In this document: positions 10,222 to 21,309 of the stretch, in pieces
Position numbering within the stretch: position 1 is the first letter of the stretch
Layout: each line of letters opens with the position of its first letter
NCBI GenBank assembly: GCA_022419385.1
Contig: JAJUBI010000003.1
Coordinates: forward strand, 496,001-560,000
DNA length: 64,000 bases
Reading direction: 5' to 3'
From: Paraconiothyrium sp. Pb-2020
Lineage: Eukaryota > Ascomycota > Dothideomycetes > Pleosporales > Didymosphaeriaceae
Translations under genes and position numbers: made by a program
The notes under the pieces: model-generated
What the model was told of the DNA's origin: nothing
The model's input: only the letters and a program-made list of their open reading frames with translations
Database searches by the model: none

Positions 10222-10990
10222 AATATCACAAATGCGTAATGAATATATGATGTTATCAATTTCCAGAGACAGATTATAATAGCTATACTCCATCTGTTCT
10301 GAGCCACTATCGCCTGCCTTTTATCAACTATTTACGCCCTCCAGCATTTCGGAAGCAATCCAGCGAGCACTAACTTCGACCCACCGAAGTATAACATTCC
10401 GAAATCGACCGACACGGGTACAAACGTGGCAATCGACAAAATAGATGCTTGTGGCTCCGGGGCCTGATCTCGTCTATGATAACAATGGTAAAGTGGGTCG
10501 TCACTACATTTGCATCTACGTAATAGGTCACCACTATCGAAGATGATTATTCCCTAGATACTCAAGGCAAACACAGAGATAGCCGTTCATATATGTATTA
10601 TCCAGGGTGAGGCATGTATGTTGGGGCAATACAAACACCTAGATTAGACTCTTTTGTAAGGGGTTATGTATGGTGGAGAGTCTGGAGATTGTCACCTGCA
10701 TTGTCCTCCACTCTCATCTGCAGGTATCTGGCATTATCAGACTGCCTACTCTTGACTCTGTAGCGCCCGTCTTTTGTGTATCCTCGACATCTGGAACATA
10801 ATGCGAGGTATCTGGCGGATACACAAGACGAGTAAACACTCCCTTGATCCCGTCACATTTGCGATTCAAGATCGGTGTTTGGAGAGTACAGTGCGATAGA
10901 ACGATTATGTGCTGTATTATGCCTACAGGATATCTGGAATGTAGTAGCAATGATCTTTAGGGGACTTCAGTCCATGAAAATCTGTTTCGA
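10222..10990. other. Convergent intergenic region
   Basis: Between the stops of the SMI1/KNR4 and NACHT genes. It holds an imperfect inverted repeat at 10768-10830 and presumably both polyadenylation regions. No gene recognised. Confidence 0.45.
10768..10830. repeat. Imperfect inverted repeat
   Basis: The arm at 10768-10783 (CGTCTTTTGTGTATCC) is nearly the reverse complement of 10817-10830 (GGATACACAAGACG), differing by a two-T insertion, with a spacer of about 33 nt. It could form a hairpin in the convergent 3' region or be a relic of a small element. Confidence 0.6.
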
Positions 10991-13930
10991 TCAAGAAGAG
11001 AACTCTCTGGCGCTGTGCCGAAGTAGAAGAGCTTCAATGACTGGGCCTTTACTCTCCCAGATCCGGTCTGTCTGACTGCGCAAATGATTGGTCATCATCG
11101 GAGACGTGTGGTGCCGACAAATATGAAGCGGGCTTAAGCCTTGTAGCTCATTGAAGCATTCAAAAATAGAGTTGGTATTGAAAGACACTCCATTTTGGTC
11201 CCCAGTTATATTCGGGTCCGCGCCCGCTTCCAGCAGCTCTGTTATACCGTCAATGTCGTGAGTAGCTACGGCAATCTGTAGTGGTGTTATTAGATACCCT
11301 GTGGCATTAGGATCGGCTTGTCTGCCCAAAGAATCCTTGAGTAGACAGCGGTCCTTGGGTTCTTCATCATGGAAGTAGGCATGGAAGGCAATTGATGCCA
11401 TTAGAAGGCCTGTGTCCATTGGCTTGTCGCATTGATCCAGAAGCCATACAAAAGGTTTTGTAGAAACGAAGGATAACTGTGCCATGACTTCAAGAAGAGA
11501 GCCATCAAACGTGTACATCCCGTCTACGACCCAAAGCCCATCGGTATCGTCCACTTCCATACAAAAGGTGACGTTTTTCTGCGCAATATTGGCAACGTTT
11601 TTCCCTTTCAAAAATGCATCAGCAAGAATCGGGAAGTCGCAATAGCTCGCCAACAGCAGGAAATGCAGCAGAATTCTCGTTTCAACGCAGTCCTGTTGGT
11701 TCAGCCAAACAGGGAAGCGGTAATCGCCGCCGCGATACTGTGCAGAAAAAAAGCAATATGTTTTCTCGAAAACATCGCAAATCCAGGAGATGTCATCGAA
11801 ATGGCCTAGTGTGGGGTTCACAAAGTCGATAGCGAGTGGTAATAATAGTTCATCCGAAGCAATCGCGTTTTGCCTAGTCAATAACGACGTTAAACTTGAC
11901 ACAACGGAATATACGATAAAATCTTGGAGGAATGCATCAGGAGTATCGCCTGTATCGTCTCCGTGGAGTAGCCCAGCCTTTTCTTCTGGATAGTCGATAG
12001 CTTGAGCTTCTTTAAGGATGGTCCGCGCGCAGTCTTTTATGATCGCCTCTTGCCCAGTCCAGAAATAGCCAGCGGCGCTTTCAGATATTCTTTGTGACTC
12101 AAGGTATTCTTTGACAGTATAGTGAGCGAGCAGCACGAAGTTGGCCTCCATGTCAATGAGACAACCAAGTATGTCGCGGAGTCTTTCTGCATCGTACTCG
12201 AAATCGCTCTCCTGATGAGCTTCGTTGCATGTGCTTAGCTCTGTTGCAGCCAAGAGTATTTGCAAGGACATCGGATGGTTGTCTCCGTACATATCCTGGT
12301 GAAAGCAAACCCACTGCAACGCATGGCGTGCAAATGACCATTCGTCCTTAGGAATATCCATGAAGATCCTCTCATATGTCTCATCAAGAGTTTTCGGTAA
12401 GGTTGCGAGCGTGTTTTTGATTATTTGGCGTTCACATTTCAGTCGTTCAAGGCGATCAAGCTGACAAACTGCCCAGCGAAACCTGAGGGTGTAAGCAGAA
12501 GTTTAATAAATAATGAAACAACAAAGCGTACATTCCCTTCGATCCCTTCACTACAGTTTCCTCAACTTCAATGCGAAGATCTGTTGGCCATCTTTGAAAT
12601 TTAGGCCTCGAATTGAGAAGGGATTGCACATGCTTGCGAATATCGTCTTCGACCAGAGCATTACACATTGGAATTGAGTGCGAGATCGGCTCCAGAGATT
12701 GTTTGATATCGCTATAATTCCGACTAGTGACAAGGCAGCAGATCTTCGAGAATCTCGCGTCAGTTGCTAAGTCTTGTAATACGTTAAGAAGGTTTTCACG
12801 AAGCTCGCTTTCGTCTGCTGCATCGACAATCACATATGCTATGTCGAAGCTTTGAAGGGAAGCTTCAAGAGCTAGTAACAGCTCGTCGAGGCTTGGCTGT
12901 CCGCCATTCCTATACATTTCGTGTACTACGTTAGGAACGGATTCCGCTTGCCGGCATAGTCGAGCAATTATCCATGTTAGGAATGGAAAGGCCTCGTCCT
13001 GGTTGTGACCAAAATAGCAGTAGTAGTAGGAATAGGCACTATGTTCGCGACGATTGCAGTGGTCTTTGACTTGTTCGACCAGAAAAGACGTCAGAATTGT
13101 CTTTCCCGCTCCTGGCATGCCATGAATCCACAGGCAGCGTAGGTCTCCAGACAGCCACTTGTTCCATTCAGGTGAACGAAGTATCCAGATACTCGTATTC
13201 TGTTCGTGTAGTTTCCAAGCTCGGTTGTGGATGGGCGAAGGATCTGTTTGCTCGAGCCACCGATAAATTTCCTGACGGTGAGATTCTTGAATGTAATGCT
13301 CAGTACAATGGACCTTTCTGAAAGTTCTCTTAGATTCTTACCCGTAAGCATATAGCGAATGTCGGCTGTGTCCTTCTTAATCAACTTGATTTCCTGGCTG
13401 CATGTATATCAGCATCTCGAGATGTGAAGACGTCGTGGGCGACATGACGAATAAAAGAGCTTCACCCACCTAGACTCGGTGGTAAGGGCCAGACTGATCA
13501 TTGCCTTTTGTCGGATAATAATCGGTAACAACTCTCGTACCCGGCGAACCTTGAACGCCCAAGCGAGACTCGAATGCACGAATTGTACCTTGCGCCTTTC
13601 GGATCCAGACTGGCCCCTGGCCATAGGATTCTTTTCCGCCGGGAAGAGTTTCTCCAATTCGGTTATTGAGCGCCTGCACTCCTCGATGGGACCATCCTGG
13701 CCCGACAATTGCTCCCACAAGGCTGGTGCAGCGTGGGCATAGGTTTTCAGGAACTGGAGACTCTCGAGCACAGATTTGAGTGTCGATATCTCAACAAGGA
13801 CTGCACGCAGCTCCGAAGGTGTGTCAGACAAAGCCTGGATGTAGAATTTGCAAGCGCTGATGACCCGGTCCGAAATCTGAATGATGGCAATGATGCTCGC
13901 AACCACGGCAATCGTCTCTACGACCGGCAT
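10991..13930 (-). CDS. NLR-like protein: HeLo-like N-terminus, NACHT, ankyrin
   Basis: A 920-aa STAND NTPase from four exons: 13930-13470, 13397-13342, 13285-12532 and 12482-10991. The N-terminus (VVETIAVVASIIAIIQIS...) resembles the fungal HeLo-like/PigL-type N-terminal domain of NLR-like proteins. The NACHT core has Walker A GMPGAGKT at 228-235 and a Walker B-like YVIVDAADE at 323-331. A helical middle region follows, and the last about 100 residues hold weak ankyrin-type repeats (TPLQIAVATHD...LLEAGADPN and SPLHI). Fungal proteins of this architecture mediate non-self recognition and programmed cell death; this is inferred by family, not shown. The repeats are degenerate, not a high-identity array, so recent repeat expansion is not indicated. 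Confidence 0.88.
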
Positions 13931-14367
13931 TTTCAGGTTGTCACATTCGTAGACTAGAGACAGCCAGTGAAATCAATATGATGTTAGAAGCCAAATGGTA
14001 TTTGTTAGGCAAGACAGTGATACCGTGAGTTTGGTGGGGTTTGGACTTGGAGTAGCAGGCTGCCGTCTGGTGGCAGTGTGGCTGGACAACGGGGCTGTGC
14101 TTGCTGCTGGCTCAGCCCCCAGATTAGCCTCTGTTGTTATCAACAATGATTGGTTCAGACGGCTCCTTGTCATCGTGTTAGAGTACATCGCTCGGTAATG
14201 GAATAGACAATTAGAAATGTTGATTCAAGTCCACTATCTGCATGTATGATTTCTCAAAGATGAAGATATGCTAATTCGATGTAAAGATTGCAAAGCTGAG
14301 ATCACCAGTCCCGAGTACACAGAATCCTCGTTCACGACTTGGAATGTGTCGTGATGACTCGGAGGTT
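13931..14367. other. Intergenic, NACHT gene promoter
   Basis: 437 bp between two minus-strand genes. Both strands have short open frames but no gene is supported. Confidence 0.4.
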
Positions 14368-15444
14368 TTAATCAGAAGTGTGCACGTTATTGACCTTGAT
14401 TGACGCCCCAATGTGTTCAACATTGTACGGTCCGCTACCCGCCCAGATGGTAGCCTTCGCCGTCTCGAAAATGGTCCACCCCAACATCTCATCCACCCTT
14501 TCGACAGAGATGACATCTTCGATTGTGTAGTTCTTACCTGGAGAAAGGGTTATAGTTGCAGACAGATCAAAGCCATCTGCCGTAGGCGCACGGATTTCGA
14601 CGGTTCGTGACTTGCCCTTCACTTCCGAAACGATCACGCCTTCCTCAATTTGCACTCGAAGTCCAACGCTTGTCTCAAGCATCAGGGCGTCACGTGGAAA
14701 GTCAATGGACGTCACACAATCGACTTCAACCGCGCATCCCGGATTGAGATAATACTGTATCTGGACGTCCCGGGAAGCAGCAGTCTGCATTTGAGGGGGT
14801 GATGCACTCGTAGCACTGACGAGCGGAGCGGTATTTGATGTCTCGACAGGCTTGATGTCAGAAGGCGTAGGTAACAACTCAGGCGCAGAGACTCCCAGTT
14901 GCTCGAATCGAATCGCACTCTCGCTGAGCAAACATTCTAGGATGAATAGAGCGTTCACCTGCGCGAAGTCGTTACTCAGTCCCGAGCACCGCTCGAACTC
15001 AGCATTTACGACCTCGCTAATTGCAGTAATTATATCCACGAATAGGTATTGCTCGAATGCATTCGCAAGGAAATCGTAATCTGCTTGCGTCAGAACCGCC
15101 TTACGTTGGCGAATGATATCGTATGCAAGGAGCACGACAGCTACTGAGTGCGAAACGGCCCTTAAATTCTTGTTGGGTGTCGTGCAAATGTCGACACAGG
15201 TCTCAATGAGAGGTTTCAAGATGTCGCCTTCCCAGTTTGGTTGCTCATCGACTGCGGTGCTTGTAGCATCAGCCACTTTACTGCAAATGAAACTGTCAGC
15301 AACAGCGCTTATGGCATCTCCAGGGCTGTTCCAATCCGCGACTATGCCTTCACGTATAGTTACAGCTGCACTTCGAATCAAGTGTTCGTCATCGGATACG
15401 AATGTTTGCTCAGAGGGGTTTTTCGAATGCAGAACTCGTGCCAT
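14368..15444 (-). CDS. Unrecognised 358-aa protein
   Basis: A single-exon gene. I start it at the ATG at 15444 (MARVLHSKNPSEQ) because the upstream in-frame extension is not protein-like. Residues 1-190 look all-helical with an alternation of acidic and hydrophobic residues; a Pro/Ser/Thr linker follows near 200-235; residues 235-358 look beta-rich with repeated V-x-V/I strands. There is no signal peptide, membrane segment or catalytic motif I recognise. It lies upstream of the NACHT gene on the same strand. That position near a STAND gene and a SUKH-domain gene makes an accessory role conceivable, but this is inference only. Confidence 0.65.
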   Translation of the reverse strand: MARVLHSKNPSEQTFVSDDEHLIRSAAVTIREGIVADWNSPGDAISAVADSFICSKVADATSTAVDEQPNWEGDILKPLIETCVDICTTPNKNLRAVSHSVAVVLLAYDIIRQRKAVLTQADYDFLANAFEQYLFVDIITAISEVVNAEFERCSGLSNDFAQVNALFILECLLSESAIRFEQLGVSAPELLPTPSDIKPVETSNTAPLVSATSASPPQMQTAASRDVQIQYYLNPGCAVEVDCVTSIDFPRDALMLETSVGLRVQIEEGVIVSEVKGKSRTVEIRAPTADGFDLSATITLSPGKNYTIEDVISVERVDEMLGWTIFETAKATIWAGSGPYNVEHIGASIKVNNVHTSD

Positions 15445-16014
15445 GGTGCAAGATATGTAGGTGTTGTGGTGGGTTTGAATAGCAGAGTCTATGGGCAGCT
15501 TTAATAGATGGGTGATCAGCATTGTGTCCACATGATGTTTGGCGAAGACTTGTTTCGACAGCGGATGTTGACATCGTGCATTTGTTATTGTTTATGTAGA
15601 ATGTAAGTCTTTGAAAACCCCCGAATAGCCTTGCTCGAAGTATACGAACATCGAATATCATTTATGCGACTGCCGCTTTTTGAAAGCTTTCAGCCGGGGC
15701 AGGGATGTCTTGAAAGTAGTTCGAGTTGCAGTGAAAACCTAGTCTATAGGCTCGCAATTACACGATACATACCGTGGTATGCCAGAACGGTTATGGTAGT
15801 CCTTCTGATTCTTTAGGGCCTTTCTCGTTGAAAAAAGTATCTTCATTTCGTGCCCCTCGCTTAGACGTAATTGGCGGGCTACTAAAAATGGGTTGAGAAT
15901 ACCTATAGCCCACAGCGTCAATGTTGAACCCACGGTCCACTTCAGCGCCCAACCGTAGACAGAAAGCCGCCTCGCATAGACACCTATAAAAGGCGTGCAT
16001 CTCACTCACACCAG
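15445..16014. other. Divergent intergenic region
   Basis: 570 bp between the 358-aa gene (-) and the RING gene (+). It contains a TATA box 30 nt before the RING ATG. No gene recognised. Confidence 0.5.
15985..15993 (+). promoter_or_regulatory. TATA box very close to the RING gene ATG
   Basis: TATAAAAGG lies 30 nt upstream of the ATG at 16015. With normal TATA-to-start spacing, transcription would begin almost at the start codon. Confidence 0.5.
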
Positions 16015-17859
16015 ATGAATCAACCTACAAGCACTCCGGCGGGAACTACAGCCCACGAGATTCGGGACCGGCTGCGACTCAGCATCGATTTGCATGAGGG
16101 TGAACGGCGCGGAGCAGCACCATCGACCACAAACAACAACGCGACCTTGCCCCACTTCCTGGACTTTCGCCGCGATATCGTCGATCGCACCCGCCAACGT
16201 ATATTGTACGGCCTCCAGGGAACGTGCATCATCTGCCAGACCGATATTCCTGCGGAAGATTTAAACCTGGATGTGCTTGTAACCCCGTGCGAACACCTCT
16301 TCCATAGCGACTGTCTGGGTAAGTGGCACAACAGCAGCAACGCGAACCGAAACACCTGCCCCTTGTGCCGCACGAAGCTGTTCAGGATGAACGCGCCCAC
16401 GCCGGCGTCTGTCCAGCCTGTCCAGGGCGAAGCAATGGCCGCTGTGAGGGCGCGATTACGAGGGATGGTGGAAGCTGCGGAACTACAGAACATGGCCGCA
16501 GATGAAGAACATAACAATCAACCGCAACCGCCAGAGAACCCCTCTCAAGCTCGCGCTACTCCGGGGCACGCAAACCTGCTGGTAGCAGGGATGAACCTTG
16601 GCATCACATCGCCCGTATCTGTCGATGACATGAATGTTCTAAGAGAATATGTCTCATCAGATGACAGCGACAGCGACAGCGACTTTGTCGAAGAGATCGC
16701 CTCACGAGCTAGTGTGAATGCGGAGGGCGAGCAAGACGACGGCATGACGATGAACGATCATGACAACGAATCTTGGCCTGATGCATTATTCCAAGGAGGC
16801 CGCCGACTTTCCTCTAGACGTCACCATGATGGACAACTTTCTTGGTCTGAACCTAACAACCCCATCGTAGATCTCATGGACCCTGGCGAAGTGAATGCGA
16901 TCAATACCGGAACCCGGGAAGATAGCGTGAACACCCTCTCTATGGAGCGCCCTGTGCTCAATGAGGAGTCTAGCTTGGTGCCCAACCCGCCGAATATTGC
17001 TGGTAGCCCTGACATAGTAGACGAGGGTTACCGCGATGGCGAAGATGCACTCCTTGCCCGCTTAGATCAGGCACCTCGTCGTCGACACCAAGCACGGCGC
17101 AACACGCAAGCTCGGCGCGATCGCCCACGAAGCGTATTCCACGGCCGTGCAGTTAACAGTACTGAGGTCATTCGTCGGATCCGGGCCCGCCGTGAGCGTA
17201 GTGCAGCTTCTAGGCGACTTCGAGCGCTCAATAACAACGTCAATGGCGCGACCGACACGAGCGATTCAGAAACCGTTGACGTGGAAGTCCAGCAAAACAA
17301 CGATCCACGAGTCGTACGAAATTCACATATAACTCCTAGCTTAGCCCCTATCCCGGCTTTTGCTGGAGGTTATGCCGCCGCACCTTTATACCCGCTCACA
17401 ATCCGTCCGGACGCAACCGCAGGCCCAGAACGCCCGCCCTGGATCCGTCAGCATCCACCGGAAGGCATTCGACCGAGCAGACCTCGCTACGAACCTCGCT
17501 CACAGCTGGGCATGCGCCATCGCTCTACCACTTTCCATGTCGATCCGGTTCCAATTTATGCTCCTACTCCTGCTCCGGTTCCCGCTCTTCCTCCCGCTCC
17601 CGCTCCCGCCCGTAATGAAATCTCAGGCCAGGGACCTGGCTATTACATCACGGAGCTGCAGATCCAAAGGGCACGGAGCGACATCATGCTGTCTTATCAC
17701 TACGTGGGGGAGTTCGCGAACGTCGAGGCTATCAGGTCTGATGACGACCATCAAGTGGTCCTTCAGAGGCACCCTGATGGTCTCGTGGAGGTTCGGGTGC
17801 GTGCTGATGGGCACACCATGATTGGGAACCATGCTATCTTCTTCCGGTTCCGTCGCTGA
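16015..17859 (+). CDS. RING-H2 finger protein, probable E3 ubiquitin ligase
   Basis: A 614-aa single-exon protein. The RING-H2 domain spans residues 71-118, with zinc ligands Cys71, Cys74, Cys92, His94, His97, Cys100, Cys115 and Cys118 (C3H2C3). Most of the rest is predicted disordered: an acidic Ser-Asp run near 215-223, Arg-rich stretches at 340-400 and a Pro/Ala-rich segment (PAPVPALPPAPAPA) near 520. The C-terminal about 75 residues (GYYITELQIQRA... to the end) look like a compact beta-rich domain and may bind the substrate. There is no membrane segment. RING-H2 domains normally recruit E2 enzymes. The next in-frame methionine lies beyond the RING, which supports the start chosen. Confidence 0.85.
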   Translation: MNQPTSTPAGTTAHEIRDRLRLSIDLHEGERRGAAPSTTNNNATLPHFLDFRRDIVDRTRQRILYGLQGTCIICQTDIPAEDLNLDVLVTPCEHLFHSDCLGKWHNSSNANRNTCPLCRTKLFRMNAPTPASVQPVQGEAMAAVRARLRGMVEAAELQNMAADEEHNNQPQPPENPSQARATPGHANLLVAGMNLGITSPVSVDDMNVLREYVSSDDSDSDSDFVEEIASRASVNAEGEQDDGMTMNDHDNESWPDALFQGGRRLSSRRHHDGQLSWSEPNNPIVDLMDPGEVNAINTGTREDSVNTLSMERPVLNEESSLVPNPPNIAGSPDIVDEGYRDGEDALLARLDQAPRRRHQARRNTQARRDRPRSVFHGRAVNSTEVIRRIRARRERSAASRRLRALNNNVNGATDTSDSETVDVEVQQNNDPRVVRNSHITPSLAPIPAFAGGYAAAPLYPLTIRPDATAGPERPPWIRQHPPEGIRPSRPRYEPRSQLGMRHRSTTFHVDPVPIYAPTPAPVPALPPAPAPARNEISGQGPGYYITELQIQRARSDIMLSYHYVGEFANVEAIRSDDDHQVVLQRHPDGLVEVRVRADGHTMIGNHAIFFRFRR

Positions 17860-18572
17860 AAAACCACGTACATTGATGGGGTTACGGGAGGTCTGAGTAT
17901 GGAGTTGGAACGAGACTGTTTTGGAATGTCTTTCAATCATTTTGGGGAACTTAATCAGTGACCGAGTTTTTCAAGAACCGTCGTGGCTCATACCCTCTCA
18001 ATCTATTTGGTGCCCATGTGGCACCTGACTTGTCAATGCCGCGGCCCCCGTGCAACCAGCCCCCACTTTTTGTTGGTGTAAGACGGGGCGTTGTTAGCTT
18101 TTACCGGCGTCTAGCCATTGTCATAATGAAGTTGATAGGTCTGGCTGGGAAGTGTCGCTAGCTTGTCCGCAATATCTCGAACTCACAGGGTGGAACTATT
18201 CCTCTAGGAAGTGACAGAATATTCACGCAAAACGGATCATGAGAAAAACTCGAAGAGATAGCAATAGCAACTTTTTCAGCTAGTCGCTTGTAAAGGTAGT
18301 AAGCTGTGGAAGGTTGCTCAAATGTCAATGAAATCCAATCATGCAGAAGGGCCAAGAACCACTTCAATCCGCACCGACAATTCTGGCGCGGTCTCCGACA
18401 TAATCGTCCTTAACCGGTCAAAGTTGCGGGTTAGGCGATCAGGCTTCAGCCGCAACTCAGCCCTACAGGCTCACCATGCTTAGCGCTTCACGTAATCACA
18501 CCTTTAATAAGTGCCTCCAAGGTACTGACAAGTTCTTCAGTTTCTGTTGTTAATCACCTGTTTTGATCGCAA
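17860..18572. other. Intergenic, no gene recognised
   Basis: 713 bp between two plus-strand genes: 3' UTR of the RING gene and promoter of the membrane protein. No repeat or gene seen. Confidence 0.4.
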
Positions 18573-19446
18573 ATGTCAACTTCAACCACCAATTCCAGCA
18601 TTCCTCGCTGCTTTTTCAGTGGTGGTCATGATGCGAACAATCGTACCGACGGCTTTTCGGGCGCATATAAGCAGTGTCCAGGAAACGAGGGTAAACAAGG
18701 CATGTGCTGCCGTCTCAACGACACACGTCCAGATGTAGCTCAAGATGAATGCGGCGCAAATGGCCTCTGTCGCTCTAGCAACGATTACTGGCGAGAATCC
18801 TGCACCGACCCGACGTGGAAGTCCGCAGCTTGTGTGAAGCTCTGTCTTGATCCTCAGAGTGAGCACATCTCGTTATGACAAACGGAAGCAATTGCACACA
18901 CTTACATCGTAAACAGTCAAGGTGTCCTTTTCGAAGGATTACATCGATGGGAGTGCTGCCGATGTACCCATCACTATTTGCAACGACGGGAGCTACTGCT
19001 GTGGTGACACGAATCTTGCAGAGCAGTGCTGCAATAACAATGACGGATATATTTTGAAGGATGGCGAAGCCCTTAAAGTAAATTCAACGAGTTCCTCGAC
19101 ATCGAAAACACCGTCGCCGACGACCGTTGCCTCTAGCACTGCGGACTCGTCCTCATCAATATCGTCCTCGACAACCGCTTCCTCCTCTCCTTCACTCTCG
19201 AGCCCTTCGCAGGCAGCTACAGCAATCAGCACTGGTGCGGTTGTAGGGGGCGTCGTCGGCGGTATTGCTGCTTTAGCACTAGGTGTTGTCTGTATGTGGT
19301 TGCTGCTTAAGAGGAGGAATGCAACTAGTGACCATGCTCCACCAAAGTATTACTATACAACAGGGATGCCGGCATCCGAGCTACCAGCTACTTCGAAGCC
19401 TGTCGAAGTCTACACCCATACCGACCCACGCGAATTGGCTGCTTGA
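18573..19446 (+). CDS. Cys-rich single-span membrane protein with Ser/Thr stalk
   Basis: A 271-aa protein from exons 18573-18858 and 18917-19446 (intron 58 nt, GTGAGC...CAG). The N-terminal about 160 residues hold many cysteines (CCR, CGANGLC, YCCGD, QCC), typical of a disulfide-bonded ectodomain. A Ser/Thr-rich stalk of about 50 residues follows, likely O-glycosylated. A transmembrane segment (GAVVGGVVGGIAALALGVVCMWLLL) ends in a KRR stop-transfer, and a short cytoplasmic tail carries a PPKYYY motif. No cleavable signal peptide is obvious, so the span probably acts as a reverse signal anchor. Proteins of this layout are common in Pezizomycotina and are thought to be plasma-membrane surface or sensor proteins; no function can be assigned. 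Confidence 0.85.
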
Positions 19447-20079
19447 ACGCATCTTCCGCTAGCGTTGAAGAGGTCAAAGGAAGGCAATGCTTGGCAGTAA
19501 AGAGGTGGAAGATCAGTTAAATGAATCGGCTCGATCGAGGTGCACGCTCTATGCGCATACGGTAATGTGCAGTGAGATGAAGTGGCTAGACCATATCTGC
19601 AAGCAGATCCTCGTGTCTCGCACTTCACATCTACTATAGGTAGGTACGGCGGGTAACCTGCCGTCACCTCCACGCTACTGCATTCCGCCTCGATACCCAT
19701 TAATCTTAAATTTACATACTACGAAGACGGAGCCCTGATGAACAGTGGTCTTACGTCTGCTTCAAAGACGGCAACAGAGTGGGGTGTGCTAATCTTGTGT
19801 GATGTATACCTGAAGATCATCCACGATATCGCTTGGCAAGACAGGTCTGATCAGATGGAGCGTAATCAAGGGCAAAGCAGCTACGACTCTGACGGCAACG
19901 GTGTATGTATTGTCACTTTCAATTCCATACACGTATCTACGCGACTATCATAGTCATACCCGTGCTCTACGGAGACTTCATCATACAGGGTTACCATGCA
20001 CTTCGTATACATCACCGTCTCCATCTCAAGCGACCACCTACAACCATCTTGCCGTACGAGGTCATGAGCCGTGCATCAT
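19447..20079. other. Convergent intergenic region
   Basis: 633 bp between the ends of the membrane protein (+) and subtilisin (-) genes. Nothing recognised. Confidence 0.4.
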
Positions 20080-21309
20080 CTAAGCACCATTGCCATTGTA
20101 AGCGATGAGGTTCGGGCTACCCTCGCCAGCATCCTCAATAGCGTCCTTAGTAGCGAGCTCCTGGATGCGCTCGCAGAGGCCAGTTGGCGAACGCGGGCCT
20201 TCCAATGCAATGAGGTAAGCGGCCAGACCCGCAATGTGAGGGCATGCCATCGAGGTACCATCGATAGTCTTAGTCGCGGTTGAGCCACCGATCCAAGAGC
20301 TAGTGATCTCCTCACCAGGGGCAAAGACATCGAGGAGCTTTCCGAAGTTGGAAAAGTCAGCTTTGAGGTCGTTCTTGTTGACAGCGCCGACGGTGCAGGC
20401 TTCAGGGGCAGAGGCTGGGGAAGAGTTGGAGGCGTCCTCGGCCTCGTTGCCGGCTGCGACGGCGACAAAAGCACCGGCTTCTACGGCAGATTTGATGGCG
20501 TCGTTTGTGGTCTGTGAGAAAGGACCGCCGAGGGACATGGAGAGTACTGTCCGGTTGATGTGGCCCTTCTCGGTTGCGTCGTTGACAGCCCATTCGATGC
20601 CCTGAAGGACACCAGAGTTGCTGCCAGAGCCGTCTGAAGCGAGGACTTTGACACCGATCAGGTTGGCCTTCTTGGCTACACCATACGTCTTGCCAGCAGC
20701 TGTTCCAGAGCAGTGCGTGCCGTGACCTTGGTCGTCCTCGCCGTCGGAGTCGGCAATGAAGCTCTTTCCAAGGGTTGCCCGGCCACCGAATTCGGAGTGC
20801 TCGGTGTAGATTCCGGTATCGATGACATAGATGTAGCTGCCCTCCCCAGCGGAGCTGTCGTAAATGTAGTCTTCACTACCGGTTTTCTTGTGGGAGATGC
20901 GATTAAGGCCCCAGGTAGAGCCGTTCTGCGAGACGAGAGATCCGTTCGCAAATGGAGCCAAATCCGCGCGCTGGTCCAAGTAGTTGAGTGGGACTGAAGC
21001 CCACATCTTGGTGTCAGGCTCGACGGACTTGATAGCCCCGAGGCCCTCGAGGATGTCCAGGACCGCGTCGTCGCCGTCGAAAGAGAAACCTTTGACGCCT
21101 CCAACAGAGTACGTGGCTTTGGATTCAATACCGGCGGCCTCTAGGACAGTAGATAGAACGGCATCTAGAAGTTCGTTCTCCTCGACACGGGCAATCCATG
21201 AGCCCGAGATGGTGTGCTCACTCTGAATGCGATTGATCTTTGAGTTGACTTGGGCAAGTGCTGCAGGCAGCACTGCTCCAAGAGCAAGGAACGTTTTGAA
21301 TGAAGGCAT
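20080..21309 (-). CDS. Secreted subtilisin-like serine protease (S8, proteinase K type)
   Basis: A 409-aa single-exon preproenzyme. Residues 1-19 are a signal peptide. An inhibitor_I9 propeptide covers about 35-105 (SWIARVEENELLDAVL...). The mature peptidase carries the catalytic Asp164 (VIDTG), His196 (GHGTHCSG) and Ser353 (GTSMACPH), with Asn288 as the oxyanion residue. The length and architecture fit fungal alkaline proteases, which hydrolyse proteins outside the cell for nutrition or during host colonisation. All key residues are present, so it should be active. N-glycosylation sites lie near 122, 129 and 252. A TATA-like element lies about 140 nt upstream. Confidence 0.96.
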   Translation of the reverse strand: MPSFKTFLALGAVLPAALAQVNSKINRIQSEHTISGSWIARVEENELLDAVLSTVLEAAGIESKATYSVGGVKGFSFDGDDAVLDILEGLGAIKSVEPDTKMWASVPLNYLDQRADLAPFANGSLVSQNGSTWGLNRISHKKTGSEDYIYDSSAGEGSYIYVIDTGIYTEHSEFGGRATLGKSFIADSDGEDDQGHGTHCSGTAAGKTYGVAKKANLIGVKVLASDGSGSNSGVLQGIEWAVNDATEKGHINRTVLSMSLGGPFSQTTNDAIKSAVEAGAFVAVAAGNEAEDASNSSPASAPEACTVGAVNKNDLKADFSNFGKLLDVFAPGEEITSSWIGGSTATKTIDGTSMACPHIAGLAAYLIALEGPRSPTGLCERIQELATKDAIEDAGEGSPNLIAYNGNGA

